From Betaproteobacteria bacterium (GTDB lineage: Bacteria > Pseudomonadota > Gammaproteobacteria > Burkholderiales > SG8-41): 32,950 nt of DNA. Within the stretch, counting starts at the first letter, position 1, and the number at the start of each line of letters is the position of its first letter. The translations under genes and the position numbers were made by a program. Below, one piece after another: positions 1 through 8,180 of the stretch. The notes under the pieces were generated by a model that made no database searches, was not told where the DNA came from, and worked only from the letters and a program-made list of their open reading frames with translations. The stretch lies in the NCBI GenBank assembly GCA_947465215.1, contig CANHZX010000009.1, positions 1 through 32,950 on the forward strand. Reading direction: 5' to 3'.

Positions 1-84
1 GAGGAACACGCCGAACACCACCAACAACACCACCGCCACCACGGACAGTTCCAGCAGGGAGAAGCCGCGTTGCCGCCGGTTCAT
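1..84 (-). CDS. Type IV pilin-like (pseudopilin) protein, N-terminal fragment
   Basis: The first 28 codons are read from an ATG at 84 and run off the window edge. The peptide has a short basic leader (MNRRQRG), then the class III prepilin signature G|FSLLE, with Glu at position 5 of the mature chain, then a hydrophobic stretch rich in Val and Leu. This is what prepilin peptidase (PilD) recognises and what packs into the pilus core. Only 3 bases separate it from the stop of the upstream platform-protein gene, so the two are almost surely co-transcribed. Which pilin it is (MshA/MshB-like major or minor subunit, or a T2SS pseudopilin) cannot be told from 28 residues. Confidence 0.8.
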   Translation of the reverse strand, partial: MNRRQRGFSLLELSVVAVVLLVVFGVFL

Positions 85-87
85 CAC

Positions 88-1317
88 CTACTTCTTGCTC
101 AACGCTGCATTGCCGAGATCCCAGATCGGCAGGAACACGCCCAGCGCCAGGATCATCACCATGATGCCCAGTGAAACAATCAGGATGGGTTCGATCTGTG
201 CGCTGAGGTTCTTGATCTCGTATTCCACTTCACGCTGGTAAAGGTCCGCAATCTCCCCGGTCATGTCGTCCAGCGCACCGGATTCCTCGCCGACAGCGAT
301 CATCTGCAGCACCACCGGCGTAAATACACCGGAGTCACGGGCCGTGCGCAGGATCGATTCGCCGCGCTCCACGCCTTCGCGCATGCGATTAATGCGATCG
401 GCGACAAACACATTGTCCACGGTGTTGGCGACCATGGTCAGCGCACTGGTCACCGGAACACCGCTGCGGAAGGCCATCGAAAAACTGCGCGCAAACCGCG
501 CCAGCGTGGCCTTGAGCACGATCGGCCCGGCGATGGGAATGCGCAGTTTCATGCGATCCCATTGCATGCGGCCGGCTGCGGTGCCCGTCCACCAGCGGAA
601 TGCAAACACCAGTCCGATGGCCGCACCCAGCAGCAGGTACCAGTTGTCGATCATGAAATTCGAGAAACCGATCAGCACCTTGGTCATCATCGGCAACTCG
701 GTCTTGAATCCCTTGTAGACCCTGGCGAATGCCGGAATGACAAAAATATTGATCACCACCATCGCCACACCCATGGTGCCGATCACGAAACTCGGGTAAC
801 GCAGAGCCGCCTTGATCTGTTCGCGCATGAATTTTTCGAATTCGAGATGCTCGAACAGCCGCAGGAACACCTCCTCAAGGCGGCCGGTCTGCTCGCCGAC
901 GCCGACCATGGAACTGTAAAACTGGGAAAACACATCCGGATGCCGCGCCAGCGACGCCGACAATTCGCGTCCGGTATCCAGGCTTTCCCGTACATCACGT
1001 ACCACGCCGGCAAAACGTTTGCTGTGCGTCGAATCCTCCAGCCCTTTCAGCGCACCCATGATCGGCACACCAGACTTCAGCAAGGTATACATCTGCCGGC
1101 TGTAGAGCAGGACTTCGTTCAGGGGAACTTTTTCCTTGCCGAACAAGCGCTCGAAGATCTCGCCGTTTTCACGCGGCGGCGCAGACGGCCGGATATCCAG
1201 CGGCACGATGCCCTGCCCGAACAGCTGACCCGCCACCGCCCCGCTGTCCGCGCCCTCCAGAACGCCCTGCACCGACTGCCCCCGGTCATCGCGTCCCTTG
1301 TAGGCAAAAAAAGGCAT
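88..1317 (-). CDS. mshG: Type IV pilus/T2SS inner-membrane platform protein (MshG/GspF/PilC family)
   Basis: A 409-residue protein of the GspF/PilC family, the polytopic inner-membrane platform on which the assembly ATPase acts to extrude pilin subunits. Two homologous T2SSF domains are visible: about residues 67-190 (from VPLNEVLLYSRQMYTLLKSG, with GVGEQTGRLEE) and about 270-395 (with AVGEESGALDDM). Membrane segments lie near 176-198, 225-242 and 377-398. The N-terminal part (MPFFAYKGRD...G) matches the usual start of the family. The gene begins 6 bases after mshE and ends 3 bases before a pilin gene. The order ATPase-platform-pilin resembles MSHA clusters, which is why MshG is preferred over GspF; this choice is inference. 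Confidence 0.85.
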   Translation of the reverse strand: MPFFAYKGRDDRGQSVQGVLEGADSGAVAGQLFGQGIVPLDIRPSAPPRENGEIFERLFGKEKVPLNEVLLYSRQMYTLLKSGVPIMGALKGLEDSTHSKRFAGVVRDVRESLDTGRELSASLARHPDVFSQFYSSMVGVGEQTGRLEEVFLRLFEHLEFEKFMREQIKAALRYPSFVIGTMGVAMVVINIFVIPAFARVYKGFKTELPMMTKVLIGFSNFMIDNWYLLLGAAIGLVFAFRWWTGTAAGRMQWDRMKLRIPIAGPIVLKATLARFARSFSMAFRSGVPVTSALTMVANTVDNVFVADRINRMREGVERGESILRTARDSGVFTPVVLQMIAVGEESGALDDMTGEIADLYQREVEYEIKNLSAQIEPILIVSLGIMVMILALGVFLPIWDLGNAALSKK

Positions 1318-1323
1318 CCGTGA

Positions 1324-3030
1324 TTACTCTTCGAGCTGGCTGCTGATGCGCATCGCTTCGTTGGGCGATGTCCGGCCGGAGGCGGCCAGTTCGGCAGCAT
1401 GATGGCGCAGCGTGTTGCGGCCGATCTGCTCGCGGGCGATTTTCATGAAAGTCCGGACGTCATCCTGGTTGGCAGCCTCGACTACCGGCTTGGTCATCTC
1501 CAGCATTTCATAAACACCGGTGCGGCCGACAAAGCCGGTGCCGTTGCAGGACGAACACCCGCGACCGTGTTTGTAGAGGTGTTTGTCAACCTGATCGCCC
1601 AGCTCGCTGCGCAGCCATTCGTGTTCCGACGGCAGCGGCTGGTAATCCTCGCTGCAGCTTTCGCAGATCACGCGCAACAGGCGCTGCGCGATCACCAGCT
1701 GCAGCGACAGCGCGACCATGTAACGCGGCGCACCCATGTCGAGCAGGCGCACCGGGGTGCTGACCGCATCGTTGGTATGCAATGTCGAAAACACCATGTG
1801 ACCGGTCATCGACGCACGCAACCCGGTTTCGACGGTGTTTTCATCGCGCATCTCGCCGACCAGCACCACATCCGGATCCTGGCGCAGGGCCGAGCGCAGC
1901 ACGCGGTCAAAGGTCAGTTCGATTTTTTCATTGACCTGCACCTGGTTGATGCCGGGCAGCCGGTATTCGACCGGGTCCTCGACCGTGATGATCTTGCGCT
2001 CCATCGTGTTGAGTTCATTCAGCGCGGCATACAGCGTGGTGGTCTTGCCGCTGCCGGTGGGGCCGGTGACCAGCACCATGCCGCTGGGGCGGTGGATCAC
2101 CTCGCGCACCTTGTCGAGCATCTCCTGCGGCATGCCGATGTTCTCCAGGCCGAGAATGCCGCTGCCCTGGTTGAGCAGACGCATGACGATGGATTCGCCG
2201 TACTGGGTGGGCATGGTCGAAATACGCACATCGACTGCGGCATTACGGATCTTGACGTTGAAACGTCCGTCCTGCGGCATGCGTTTCTCGGCGATGTCGA
2301 GGCCCGACATCAGCTTCAGGCGCAGTACCACTGCCGAGGTGATCTTGCTGTCGGCTTCGGTCTGCAGATGCAGCACGCCATCGATGCGGAAACGGATCTG
2401 CAGCCGGCGTTCCTGTGGTTCGATATGGATATCGGAAGCACGCGCCTGGGTGGCGTCCTCGAATACGGTCTGCAGCAGCTTGACGACGGGGGCCTCTTCC
2501 AAGCCCGGGGTCATCGCCAGCGCGCCGAAATCAACAGTACCGGAATCGCCGATCTCGGCCTGCAGTTCCTGCGCCAGTCCGGTGATTTCCTCGGTGCGAC
2601 GGTAACTACGGTCTATGGTGCGCAGCAGCTCGCTCTCGGTGACCACCGCCAGTTCGATCTCGCGCTTGAGAATGCGCGCAATGTCGTCGTAGGCCGCGAG
2701 GTCGGTGGGATCGGCCATACCGACCAGATAGGCTTCGCCGCGGTCCTCCAGGACCATCGCGCGGAAACGCCGCGCCTGGGTTTCGGGCAGGCGTGCCACC
2801 ACTTCACGCTTGATGTTGTAATGCTTGAGGTCGATGTAATCCGCGCCCAGCTGGCGGGCCAGCGCCCGGGAAATCTGCTCTTCGGAGATGAAGCCGCGTT
2901 CGATGAACACGCGACCGAGGCGGCGGCCGGTCTTTTTCTGTTCATCGAGGGCGGCCTTCAGCTGTTCCTCGGTGAGCAGTTTCTGCTGCACCAGGATTTC
3001 GCCCAGCCGGATTTTTTCAGGACGGCCCAT
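1324..3030 (-). CDS. mshE: Pilus assembly ATPase with MshEN c-di-GMP-binding domain
   Basis: A 568-residue hexameric secretion ATPase powering pilus assembly. The ATG at 3030 (MGRPEKIRLG) is chosen because the conserved domain starts there; the frame stays open for 22 codons upstream without family similarity. Residues 8-31 and 37-60 are two 24-residue RLG...Q motifs with a 5-residue spacer, the layout of the c-di-GMP-binding MshEN domain. The ATPase core carries Walker A GPTGSGKT (323-330), an Asp box at EDPVEYR (351-357), Walker B with VVLVGEMRD (388-396) and a His box GHMVFSTLHTND (410-421). A zinc-binding four-Cys motif is present at C456, C459, C492 and C495. Length and all catalytic motifs are complete. 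It is the first gene of the visible pilus run; nucleotide responsiveness is inferred from the motif. Confidence 0.9.
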   Translation of the reverse strand: MGRPEKIRLGEILVQQKLLTEEQLKAALDEQKKTGRRLGRVFIERGFISEEQISRALARQLGADYIDLKHYNIKREVVARLPETQARRFRAMVLEDRGEAYLVGMADPTDLAAYDDIARILKREIELAVVTESELLRTIDRSYRRTEEITGLAQELQAEIGDSGTVDFGALAMTPGLEEAPVVKLLQTVFEDATQARASDIHIEPQERRLQIRFRIDGVLHLQTEADSKITSAVVLRLKLMSGLDIAEKRMPQDGRFNVKIRNAAVDVRISTMPTQYGESIVMRLLNQGSGILGLENIGMPQEMLDKVREVIHRPSGMVLVTGPTGSGKTTTLYAALNELNTMERKIITVEDPVEYRLPGINQVQVNEKIELTFDRVLRSALRQDPDVVLVGEMRDENTVETGLRASMTGHMVFSTLHTNDAVSTPVRLLDMGAPRYMVALSLQLVIAQRLLRVICESCSEDYQPLPSEHEWLRSELGDQVDKHLYKHGRGCSSCNGTGFVGRTGVYEMLEMTKPVVEAANQDDVRTFMKIAREQIGRNTLRHHAAELAASGRTSPNEAMRISSQLEE

Positions 3031-3187
3031 AGGGTTTTCGCTCAAAATGATGAAGGGTGAGCAATTGGGATGCCATGTGGCGCGCCAAAACCCCACATCC
3101 GCGCATATCGCGCATGTTATTGATATTTAAGGATATCCCCTTCCAGCCCCGGTGACAACCAAGGCGAAGGTTCAACAACACCGACGT

Positions 3188-3652
3188 ATGTTCGACATCG
3201 TACTCTACGAACCCGAGATCGCACCGAATACCGGCAACGTGATCCGTCTCGCCGCCAACAGCGGCGCGCGACTGCATCTGGTGCGTCCTCTGGGTTACAC
3301 GCTCAATGACCGCACGCTGGCCCGCGCCGGGCTGGATTACCACGAACACGCCAATCTCCAGGTCCATGACGACTGGGCCGCCTGCAGGCATGCACTCGGT
3401 CCGCGCCGGATGTTTGCGGTGACCACACGCGGCAGTGTTCGTTACGACAGCGTGGCTTACAAGAGCGATGACGTGCTGGTATTCGGACCGGAAACGCGTG
3501 GCTTGCCGCAACCGGTTCTGGAATCATTTCCTGAAACACAGCGGCTGCGGCTACCGATGCGCGAACACAGCCGCAGCCTCAATCTGGCGAATGCCGTGGC
3601 CGTCGTGGTGTACGAGGCATGGCGCCAGAACGGATTTACAAGCGGCGCTTAA
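3188..3652 (+). CDS. trmL: tRNA (cytidine/uridine-34 2'-O-)-methyltransferase TrmL
   Basis: A 154-residue SPOUT-class RNA methyltransferase that methylates the ribose of the wobble nucleotide in tRNA-Leu isoacceptors using S-adenosylmethionine. The start MFDIVLYEPEIAPNTGNVIRL aligns with the family N-terminus, so the ATG at 3188 is preferred over an in-frame GTG at 3152. Knot motifs are visible: NTGNVIRLAAN near residues 14-24, VFGPETRGLP near 97-106, and LPMREHSRSLNLANAVAVVVYE near the C-terminus, with the Ser-Leu-Asn-Leu segment that binds AdoMet. It stands alone, divergent from mshE and convergent with gpsA. No strong ribosome-binding site is visible before 3188, so the start is less sure than the identity. 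Confidence 0.9.
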   Translation: MFDIVLYEPEIAPNTGNVIRLAANSGARLHLVRPLGYTLNDRTLARAGLDYHEHANLQVHDDWAACRHALGPRRMFAVTTRGSVRYDSVAYKSDDVLVFGPETRGLPQPVLESFPETQRLRLPMREHSRSLNLANAVAVVVYEAWRQNGFTSGA

Positions 3653-3689
3653 AACCAAGACCGGGAACGGCAGTAAAGACGCGAGCCGC

Positions 3690-4679
3690 TTAACGCCGCT
3701 GTTCGGGTTTGGCGTTGCGTGCCAGCAGCTCGCGCACCACGGCGGCGGCGCTCTGCGGCTGTTCAATCACGCGGCAAACGGCATCGGTAATCGGCATGTC
3801 GACACCGCTGGCCCGTGCCCGGCGCTGCACCTCGGCGGCGGTGAATACGCCCTCGGCGACGTGACCGAGCGAAGCCTGGGTTTTTGCGACACCCGTGCCC
3901 TGCGCAATCGCCAGGCCGACGCGGCGGTTGCGCGACAGATCGCCGGTGCAGGTCAGGATCAGGTCGCCCATGCCGGCGAGTCCCATGAAAGTTTCAGCAC
4001 GCGCGCCAAGCGCGACGCCCAGTCTTGTCATTTCGGCAAGACCTCGCGTGATCAGCGCCGCACGCGCATTGAGACCCAGACCGAGGCCGTCGCAGACGCC
4101 TGCCGCAATGGCGATGACGTTCTTGACCGCCCCGCCGACTTCGGCACCAACGACGTCATCATGCGAATACACGCGCAGCGTAGGGCTGTGCAGAGCCTGC
4201 GCCGTCGCCGCAGCAAACGCGGCGTCCTTTGACGCCAGCGTCAGCGCCGTCGGCAGGCCGGCGGCAACTTCCTGCGCAAAACTCGGACCGGACAGCACGG
4301 CGCAGCGACCCGCACCCATGATCGCGGTATGCACTTCGTGCGGCAGTCGCGCATCAGGCCGTTCGAAACCCTTGCACAGCCAGATCACCGGCACTTTGCA
4401 ACCGGCGGCGTGAATCTGCTCCAGCACGGGTCGCAGACCGGCCACGGTCGTGGCAACGATCAGGCAATCACGGTCACGCAGCGCGGCGCCGAAATCGGAC
4501 TCCAGCGCCAGCGACGGCGGCAGGGTACAGCCGGGAAGATAACGTTCGTTGCTGCGACTGCTGCGCATGGCCGCGACCTGCTGCGGATCACGCGCCCACA
4601 GCGTCACCGCATGGACGGCGGCGAGATTGATGCCCAGCGCGGTACCCCAGGCGCCGGCGCCGAGAATGGCGATGTTCAT
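3690..4679 (-). CDS. gpsA: Glycerol-3-phosphate dehydrogenase [NAD(P)+]
   Basis: A 329-residue cytosolic enzyme reducing dihydroxyacetone phosphate to sn-glycerol 3-phosphate, the backbone for phospholipid synthesis. The N-terminus [16 protein letters not shown] is the Rossmann dinucleotide-binding loop (GAGAWG near residues 7-12), which fixes the ATG at 4679; an in-frame TTG at 4703 overlaps the stop of the preceding gene and is the alternative. The catalytic-Lys segment [13 protein letters not shown] and the later [17 protein letters not shown] and RNRRVG segments are intact. It is the last gene of the arsR-to-gpsA run, 20 bases after the SH3 gene. Adjacency of secB and gpsA is widely conserved in proteobacteria. 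Confidence 0.95.
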   Translation of the reverse strand: MNIAILGAGAWGTALGINLAAVHAVTLWARDPQQVAAMRSSRSNERYLPGCTLPPSLALESDFGAALRDRDCLIVATTVAGLRPVLEQIHAAGCKVPVIWLCKGFERPDARLPHEVHTAIMGAGRCAVLSGPSFAQEVAAGLPTALTLASKDAAFAAATAQALHSPTLRVYSHDDVVGAEVGGAVKNVIAIAAGVCDGLGLGLNARAALITRGLAEMTRLGVALGARAETFMGLAGMGDLILTCTGDLSRNRRVGLAIAQGTGVAKTQASLGHVAEGVFTAAEVQRRARASGVDMPITDAVCRVIEQPQSAAAVVRELLARNAKPEQRR

Positions 4680-4699
4680 GATTGCGCGAAGCGGCGCAC

Positions 4700-5143
4700 T
4701 CAATCCCCCCAGACGTCGGCGGCGCGCACATAACCCGCCGCGCCGTCACGATGTCGGACCTGGATCCAGCCGCCGGCAGCCGGTTCAAGCACATTGAGCA
4801 GCACGTCGCGGCGGACCTCCGCCACCGACGGCGCATCATCCGCGGGTTTCTGGCGGACGGTAACGGCAGCGGCACGGACCAGCACGGTACGCGTGGTGTT
4901 GAGGGATTTGGATTCTGCCCAGGCCAGCGTACCGGTGGCATCGCGCACCTTGACCCAGCCTTCGACCTGCACCATCACCTCGAGCGGATAGCCCTGATTG
5001 ACGATATAGAGTTTGCGCGCCTTGACCGACGGCGCATCGTACAGGATGACTGCAGGGTCACCGGCCGAACGGAATTCGGCGGCAGCCGCAACGCCGGCGC
5101 CCAGCGCCGACGCCAGCACAACGGCAATCAGCAACAGGCGCAT
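4700..5143 (-). CDS. Exported protein with two bacterial SH3 (SH3b) domains
   Basis: A 147-residue protein with a Sec signal peptide ([22 protein letters not shown], cleavage likely near 21-23). Two SH3b-like repeats follow. The first is about 23-80, with [17 protein letters not shown] and [20 protein letters not shown]. The second is about 85-147, with [17 protein letters not shown] and [22 protein letters not shown]. Such domains often bind peptidoglycan peptides or other periplasmic ligands; no catalytic domain is attached. It starts 10 bases after secB and ends 20 bases before gpsA, so it is likely co-expressed with both. A role in the periplasm or envelope is inferred from the signal peptide and domain type; the true ligand is unknown. 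Confidence 0.8.
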   Translation of the reverse strand: MRLLLIAVVLASALGAGVAAAAEFRSAGDPAVILYDAPSVKARKLYIVNQGYPLEVMVQVEGWVKVRDATGTLAWAESKSLNTTRTVLVRAAAVTVRQKPADDAPSVAEVRRDVLLNVLEPAAGGWIQVRHRDGAAGYVRAADVWGD

Positions 5144-5153
5144 GGCGTGGCCT

Positions 5154-5648
5154 TTAGTTGACCGTCGCAGCCGGCGCTGCCTGAGCCTGCTGCAACTGGC
5201 GCAAGCGCTCCTGGTAGGCGGCGTCGAAACTCATGTGCTGCAGCATCACCGGCGGGAATCCGGCGCGCACCAACGTGCTCGCCACGGTCTCGCGGGCGTA
5301 TGGCAGCAGGGTGCTCGGGCACAACACGCCGAGCACGGCATCGATTTCCTCGGGCGGCAGATTGAGGATGCGGAAAATGCCGGCTTGCGCGGCCTCGACC
5401 AGAAACACCGTCTTGTCGGCTGTTTTGGCGGTAACGGTGACGGTCAGCACGGCCTCATACATGCCTGCCGGGTCGAGCACCGCGGCGCCCGTGTGGACGC
5501 TGATTTCGATCTGGGGATTCTCGACCTGCAGGAAAATCTGCGGTGCATTGGGAATCTCCAGCGACAGATCCTTCAGATAAATCTTCTCGACAGTGAACTG
5601 GGCTTGCTGCGACTGCTCAGGTTGTTGCGCTTGCGGTGATTCGCTCAT
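5154..5648 (-). CDS. secB: Protein-export chaperone SecB
   Basis: A 164-residue cytosolic tetrameric chaperone that keeps preproteins unfolded and hands them to SecA at the Sec translocon. Family features are clear: FTVEKIYLKDLSLEIPNAP at about 18-36, QPNxEI-like strand VENPQIEISV, the acidic/hydrophobic middle, ILNLPPEEIDAVLGVLCPSTLLPYARE near 93-119, and the helix GFPPVMLQHMSFDAAY. The N-terminal 17 residues are Gln-rich and variable, as is common. It sits 20 bases after grxC, reproducing the rhodanese/grxC/secB order known from gammaproteobacteria such as Escherichia coli. All identifying regions are present and I see no truncation. Confidence 0.96.
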   Translation of the reverse strand: MSESPQAQQPEQSQQAQFTVEKIYLKDLSLEIPNAPQIFLQVENPQIEISVHTGAAVLDPAGMYEAVLTVTVTAKTADKTVFLVEAAQAGIFRILNLPPEEIDAVLGVLCPSTLLPYARETVASTLVRAGFPPVMLQHMSFDAAYQERLRQLQQAQAAPAATVN

Positions 5649-5668
5649 TTTCGTTCCATTTGTTGTGT

Positions 5669-5926
5669 TCAGGCAGCGAGCAGCGGATCGAGTCCGCCTG
5701 CGCGATCAAGGGCTGCCAGATCGTCATAACCGCCGACATGGGTTTCACCGATGTAAATCTGCGGTACGGTGCGGCGCCCGGTTTTTTCCATCATCACCGC
5801 GCGCTGCTCCGGATCCTTGTCGATCAGTATTTTCTCGACTTCGGTGATGCCCTTGCTGCGCAGCAGGCGCTCGGCCATCTGGCAATACGGGCAAACCTGC
5901 GTGGAATACATGCGGACCTTGGCCAT
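5669..5926 (-). CDS. grxC: Glutaredoxin 3
   Basis: An 85-residue monothiol/dithiol oxidoreductase of the thioredoxin fold that uses glutathione to reduce disulfides and mixed disulfides in the cytosol. The dithiol active site CPYC is at residues 12-15, followed by the cis-proline segment RRTVPQIYIG and the glutathione-binding GGYDDL. The ATG at 5926 (MAKVRMYSTQVCPYC) is supported by a GAGGG ribosome-binding sequence about 10 bases upstream; a longer open frame reaching into the rhodanese gene has no family similarity. It lies 19 bases after the rhodanese gene and 20 bases before secB, in a co-directional run. Confidence 0.95.
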   Translation of the reverse strand: MAKVRMYSTQVCPYCQMAERLLRSKGITEVEKILIDKDPEQRAVMMEKTGRRTVPQIYIGETHVGGYDDLAALDRAGGLDPLLAA

Positions 5927-5945
5927 GGTTATCGCACCCTCGGAA

Positions 5946-6380
5946 TCATTTTTTCTGTAACGGCATCCCGGCCTGTTCCCAGGCGACGATGCCACCACCC
6001 AGACTCACCGCCTCGGTGAATCCATTGCTGCGCAGGATTTTGACCGCGGAACCTGAGCGGCTGCCGGTACGGCAGGCCAGAATGACGGGTTTATCCTTGA
6101 ACTTTTCCAGCTCTTTGATGCGCTCGGCAAGCTGCGCTTCCGGCACATGTTTCGCGCCGGCAATATGCCCCGCCTCGAACTCGCCGATGTCGCGCACGTC
6201 GATGACCACGCCATCCTTGCGGTTCATCAGTTGCACAGCGGCAAACGCGGTGACTTCGCTGCCGGCGCGGAAGGGCCGCAGCAGCAGCGGCCACAGCAAC
6301 AGTGCGCCGCTGGCAATGGCGCCGCCGAACAACATCATGTTGTACGGGCTTTTTTGCAGATAGACGAAAAAGGATTCCAT
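5946..6380 (-). CDS. Membrane-anchored rhodanese-domain protein (YibN-like)
   Basis: A 144-residue protein with one N-terminal membrane segment (about residues 15-34, LFGGAIASGALLLWPLLL) and a single rhodanese domain (about 42-140). The predicted sulfur-accepting cysteine is C103 in the loop ACRTGSRSG, with the family DVRDIGEFEAGHIAGAKHVP segment before it. The charge around the anchor suggests the domain faces the cytosol. It occupies the same place, before grxC and secB, as E. coli yibN. The sulfur donor and acceptor are not revealed by the sequence. It begins 11 bases after the stop of the preceding ligase gene. Confidence 0.88.
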   Translation of the reverse strand: MESFFVYLQKSPYNMMLFGGAIASGALLLWPLLLRPFRAGSEVTAFAAVQLMNRKDGVVIDVRDIGEFEAGHIAGAKHVPEAQLAERIKELEKFKDKPVILACRTGSRSGSAVKILRSNGFTEAVSLGGGIVAWEQAGMPLQKK

Positions 6381-6391
6381 TGGAGCTCGAT

Positions 6392-8128
6392 TCAGGGTGA
6401 AGTCCGGGTGCCGCGAGGGGCAGATTCTAGCAGAGGCCGCATCTGCTCCGGATGAATCCGCGCCAGCCGCTGCAGATCGGCGGCAAACCCGGGCGGCTCA
6501 CGATAGGCGCGTCGCGCGCGCAATAACTGTTCCCGGGCCTCCTGCGGACGATCCGCCAGCGCCAGCAATAGCGCCTGCCGGTACACCAGCCGGGGCTGGG
6601 GCGAAAAACGCAGCACCCGGCTGTTGATGAACAGTTGCTGGCGGTAACCGGCTTCGTCCAGGGTGAGTCCGACAGCCGTTGCGGTTTCGACATAGGGCAT
6701 CAGCAGCGGATCACGATGCAGCGAAATCATCCGTTCGACCAGATTGGCCGGCGGCATTTCACCAGGCTGCGGATTGAAGATGCGTTCAAAAGTCCGGTAA
6801 TCCGTCCACAGCGTCGCCAAATTGAAGCCCCCGGCGAGCAACAACACGAGGGCGAGCAGCCGTATTCTGCGCATCGACAGGGCCGGCGTTTCAACCATGC
6901 CGAGCAGCAGGGCGGCAATGCCGAGGAAATAGGCATACCAGAGCGGGTACTCGAGCAGGCTGTGGATGGCGAAGACCCCGGTCAGGGCCAGCAGCCACCA
7001 GAGTTGGGAATTGCGCGGCGTGCGCAGCGCTTGGAAAGCCCAGATCCCCATCGGCACCACCAGCAGGAGGCCGCCGATCAAGCCGGTTTCGGCCAGCAGA
7101 TGCAGCACGATGTTGTGACTGTTCTGGTACAGGTTGAACAGATTGTCGGCGTCAATCGCCGTGATCTGCTGGTAATAAGCGGCGGCAAACGCGCCCCAAC
7201 CCACACCGTTGAGCGGATGCGCCAGCAACAAGGTCCACGATGCACGCCACAGGCTGAAACGTTCGCTGACACTGACCGGGCTGCCGAACAGACGGTCGAC
7301 GGCGGTCACTGCCTCCTGTGCGGGCGAACGAACCCAGCCGGCCTGCACCACGACCTGCATCAGAAAATAAACAATGACCAATCCGCCCGTCACCATGAAC
7401 AACCGTTTGTTGGCGTCATCACGAAGCAGAGTACGCCACGCCGCAGCCAGCGCCAGCGCCGCCAGCAGAAACAACCAGACGCTGCGCGAGCCCGACAGTC
7501 CGAGGACAAACAGCAGCGGCAGCGTGCAAGGCAGGGCAATCATGGCGGCACACCGCCCGCGTATCGACAGATAGGCCAGGCTGAGCAGCCCCAGCGTCGC
7601 GTGACTGGCAAAGTGATTGGCCTGGGCCAGATTACCGAACAGCGCGGCACTCGTCGGCCGGGCAATCCAGACATTGAACGGCGTCTTCAGCCCGTAGAAC
7701 TGGATCAGTCCCGCCGCGGCGCTGAGCAGTGCGCCGGCCGCCAGTGCCGATGCAATCACCAGACTGAGTGTCTCAAGTCCCCATATCCGTGCCAGTGAAC
7801 GGCCGGCCATGATCAACAGCCCCGCCCATCCCAGATACAACGCGCCCGTCAGCGCCTGGCCGAAATACGGTGACCAGCCGAGCAGTCCGTGCACCATCAA
7901 CAGCACCGCCAGCGCAAACGGCGACAACGCCACCCAAGGTACTGCGGTGCATTCCTGCAAACGGCCGTCCATCCACACCGTCATCACACCGAGGCCCAGT
8001 GCAAAAGCCAGCCATTCCGAATAGAAGGTGGTCAGCGGATACAGGTGGTAAGGCTGGAGAAACGGCAGCGTGCACAGCAACACCGTGCACAACAGGCTGA
8101 AACGCGCGAACAGCGGCGGAAAACTCAT
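6392..8128 (-). CDS. O-antigen ligase/PglL-type O-oligosaccharyltransferase
   Basis: A 578-residue polytopic protein with roughly ten to twelve membrane segments in residues 1-440 and a soluble C-terminal part. It matches the Wzy_C/PglL group: GNLAQANHFA at 165-174, SGSRS at 212-216, the large periplasmic loop with HPLNGVGWGAF at 304-314, and YQNSHNIVLHLLAETG around 334-349, which holds the His expected at the active site. PglL enzymes move lipid-linked glycans onto pilins and other periplasmic proteins, whereas WaaL/Wzy homologues act on LPS. The N-terminal PglL_A-like motif and the C-terminal Wzy_C_2-like segment favour the protein-glycosylating type. That choice is inference, but the pilus genes in this window make it plausible. 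No clear ribosome-binding site is seen. Confidence 0.75.
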   Translation of the reverse strand: MSFPPLFARFSLLCTVLLCTLPFLQPYHLYPLTTFYSEWLAFALGLGVMTVWMDGRLQECTAVPWVALSPFALAVLLMVHGLLGWSPYFGQALTGALYLGWAGLLIMAGRSLARIWGLETLSLVIASALAAGALLSAAAGLIQFYGLKTPFNVWIARPTSAALFGNLAQANHFASHATLGLLSLAYLSIRGRCAAMIALPCTLPLLFVLGLSGSRSVWLFLLAALALAAAWRTLLRDDANKRLFMVTGGLVIVYFLMQVVVQAGWVRSPAQEAVTAVDRLFGSPVSVSERFSLWRASWTLLLAHPLNGVGWGAFAAAYYQQITAIDADNLFNLYQNSHNIVLHLLAETGLIGGLLLVVPMGIWAFQALRTPRNSQLWWLLALTGVFAIHSLLEYPLWYAYFLGIAALLLGMVETPALSMRRIRLLALVLLLAGGFNLATLWTDYRTFERIFNPQPGEMPPANLVERMISLHRDPLLMPYVETATAVGLTLDEAGYRQQLFINSRVLRFSPQPRLVYRQALLLALADRPQEAREQLLRARRAYREPPGFAADLQRLARIHPEQMRPLLESAPRGTRTSP

Positions 8129-8180
8129 GGGAAACGCCGGGGATGATGGACCGCGGCGCTGAAAAACAAGGGGATTGCGC

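Noticed and set aside
1399-3060. 553-codon open frame on the plus strand opposite mshE
   Set aside because: It lies wholly antisense to a gene with all ATPase motifs; its His/Gln-rich composition is typical of the reverse of GC-rich coding sequence.
3075-3098. Inverted repeat atgtgg/ccacat upstream of mshE
   Set aside because: Only six bases per arm with a 12-base loop; expected by chance in a gap of this size.
6635-7798. 387-codon plus-strand frame opposite the PglL-like gene
   Set aside because: Gln/Arg-rich shadow of a real membrane protein gene; no ribosome-binding site.
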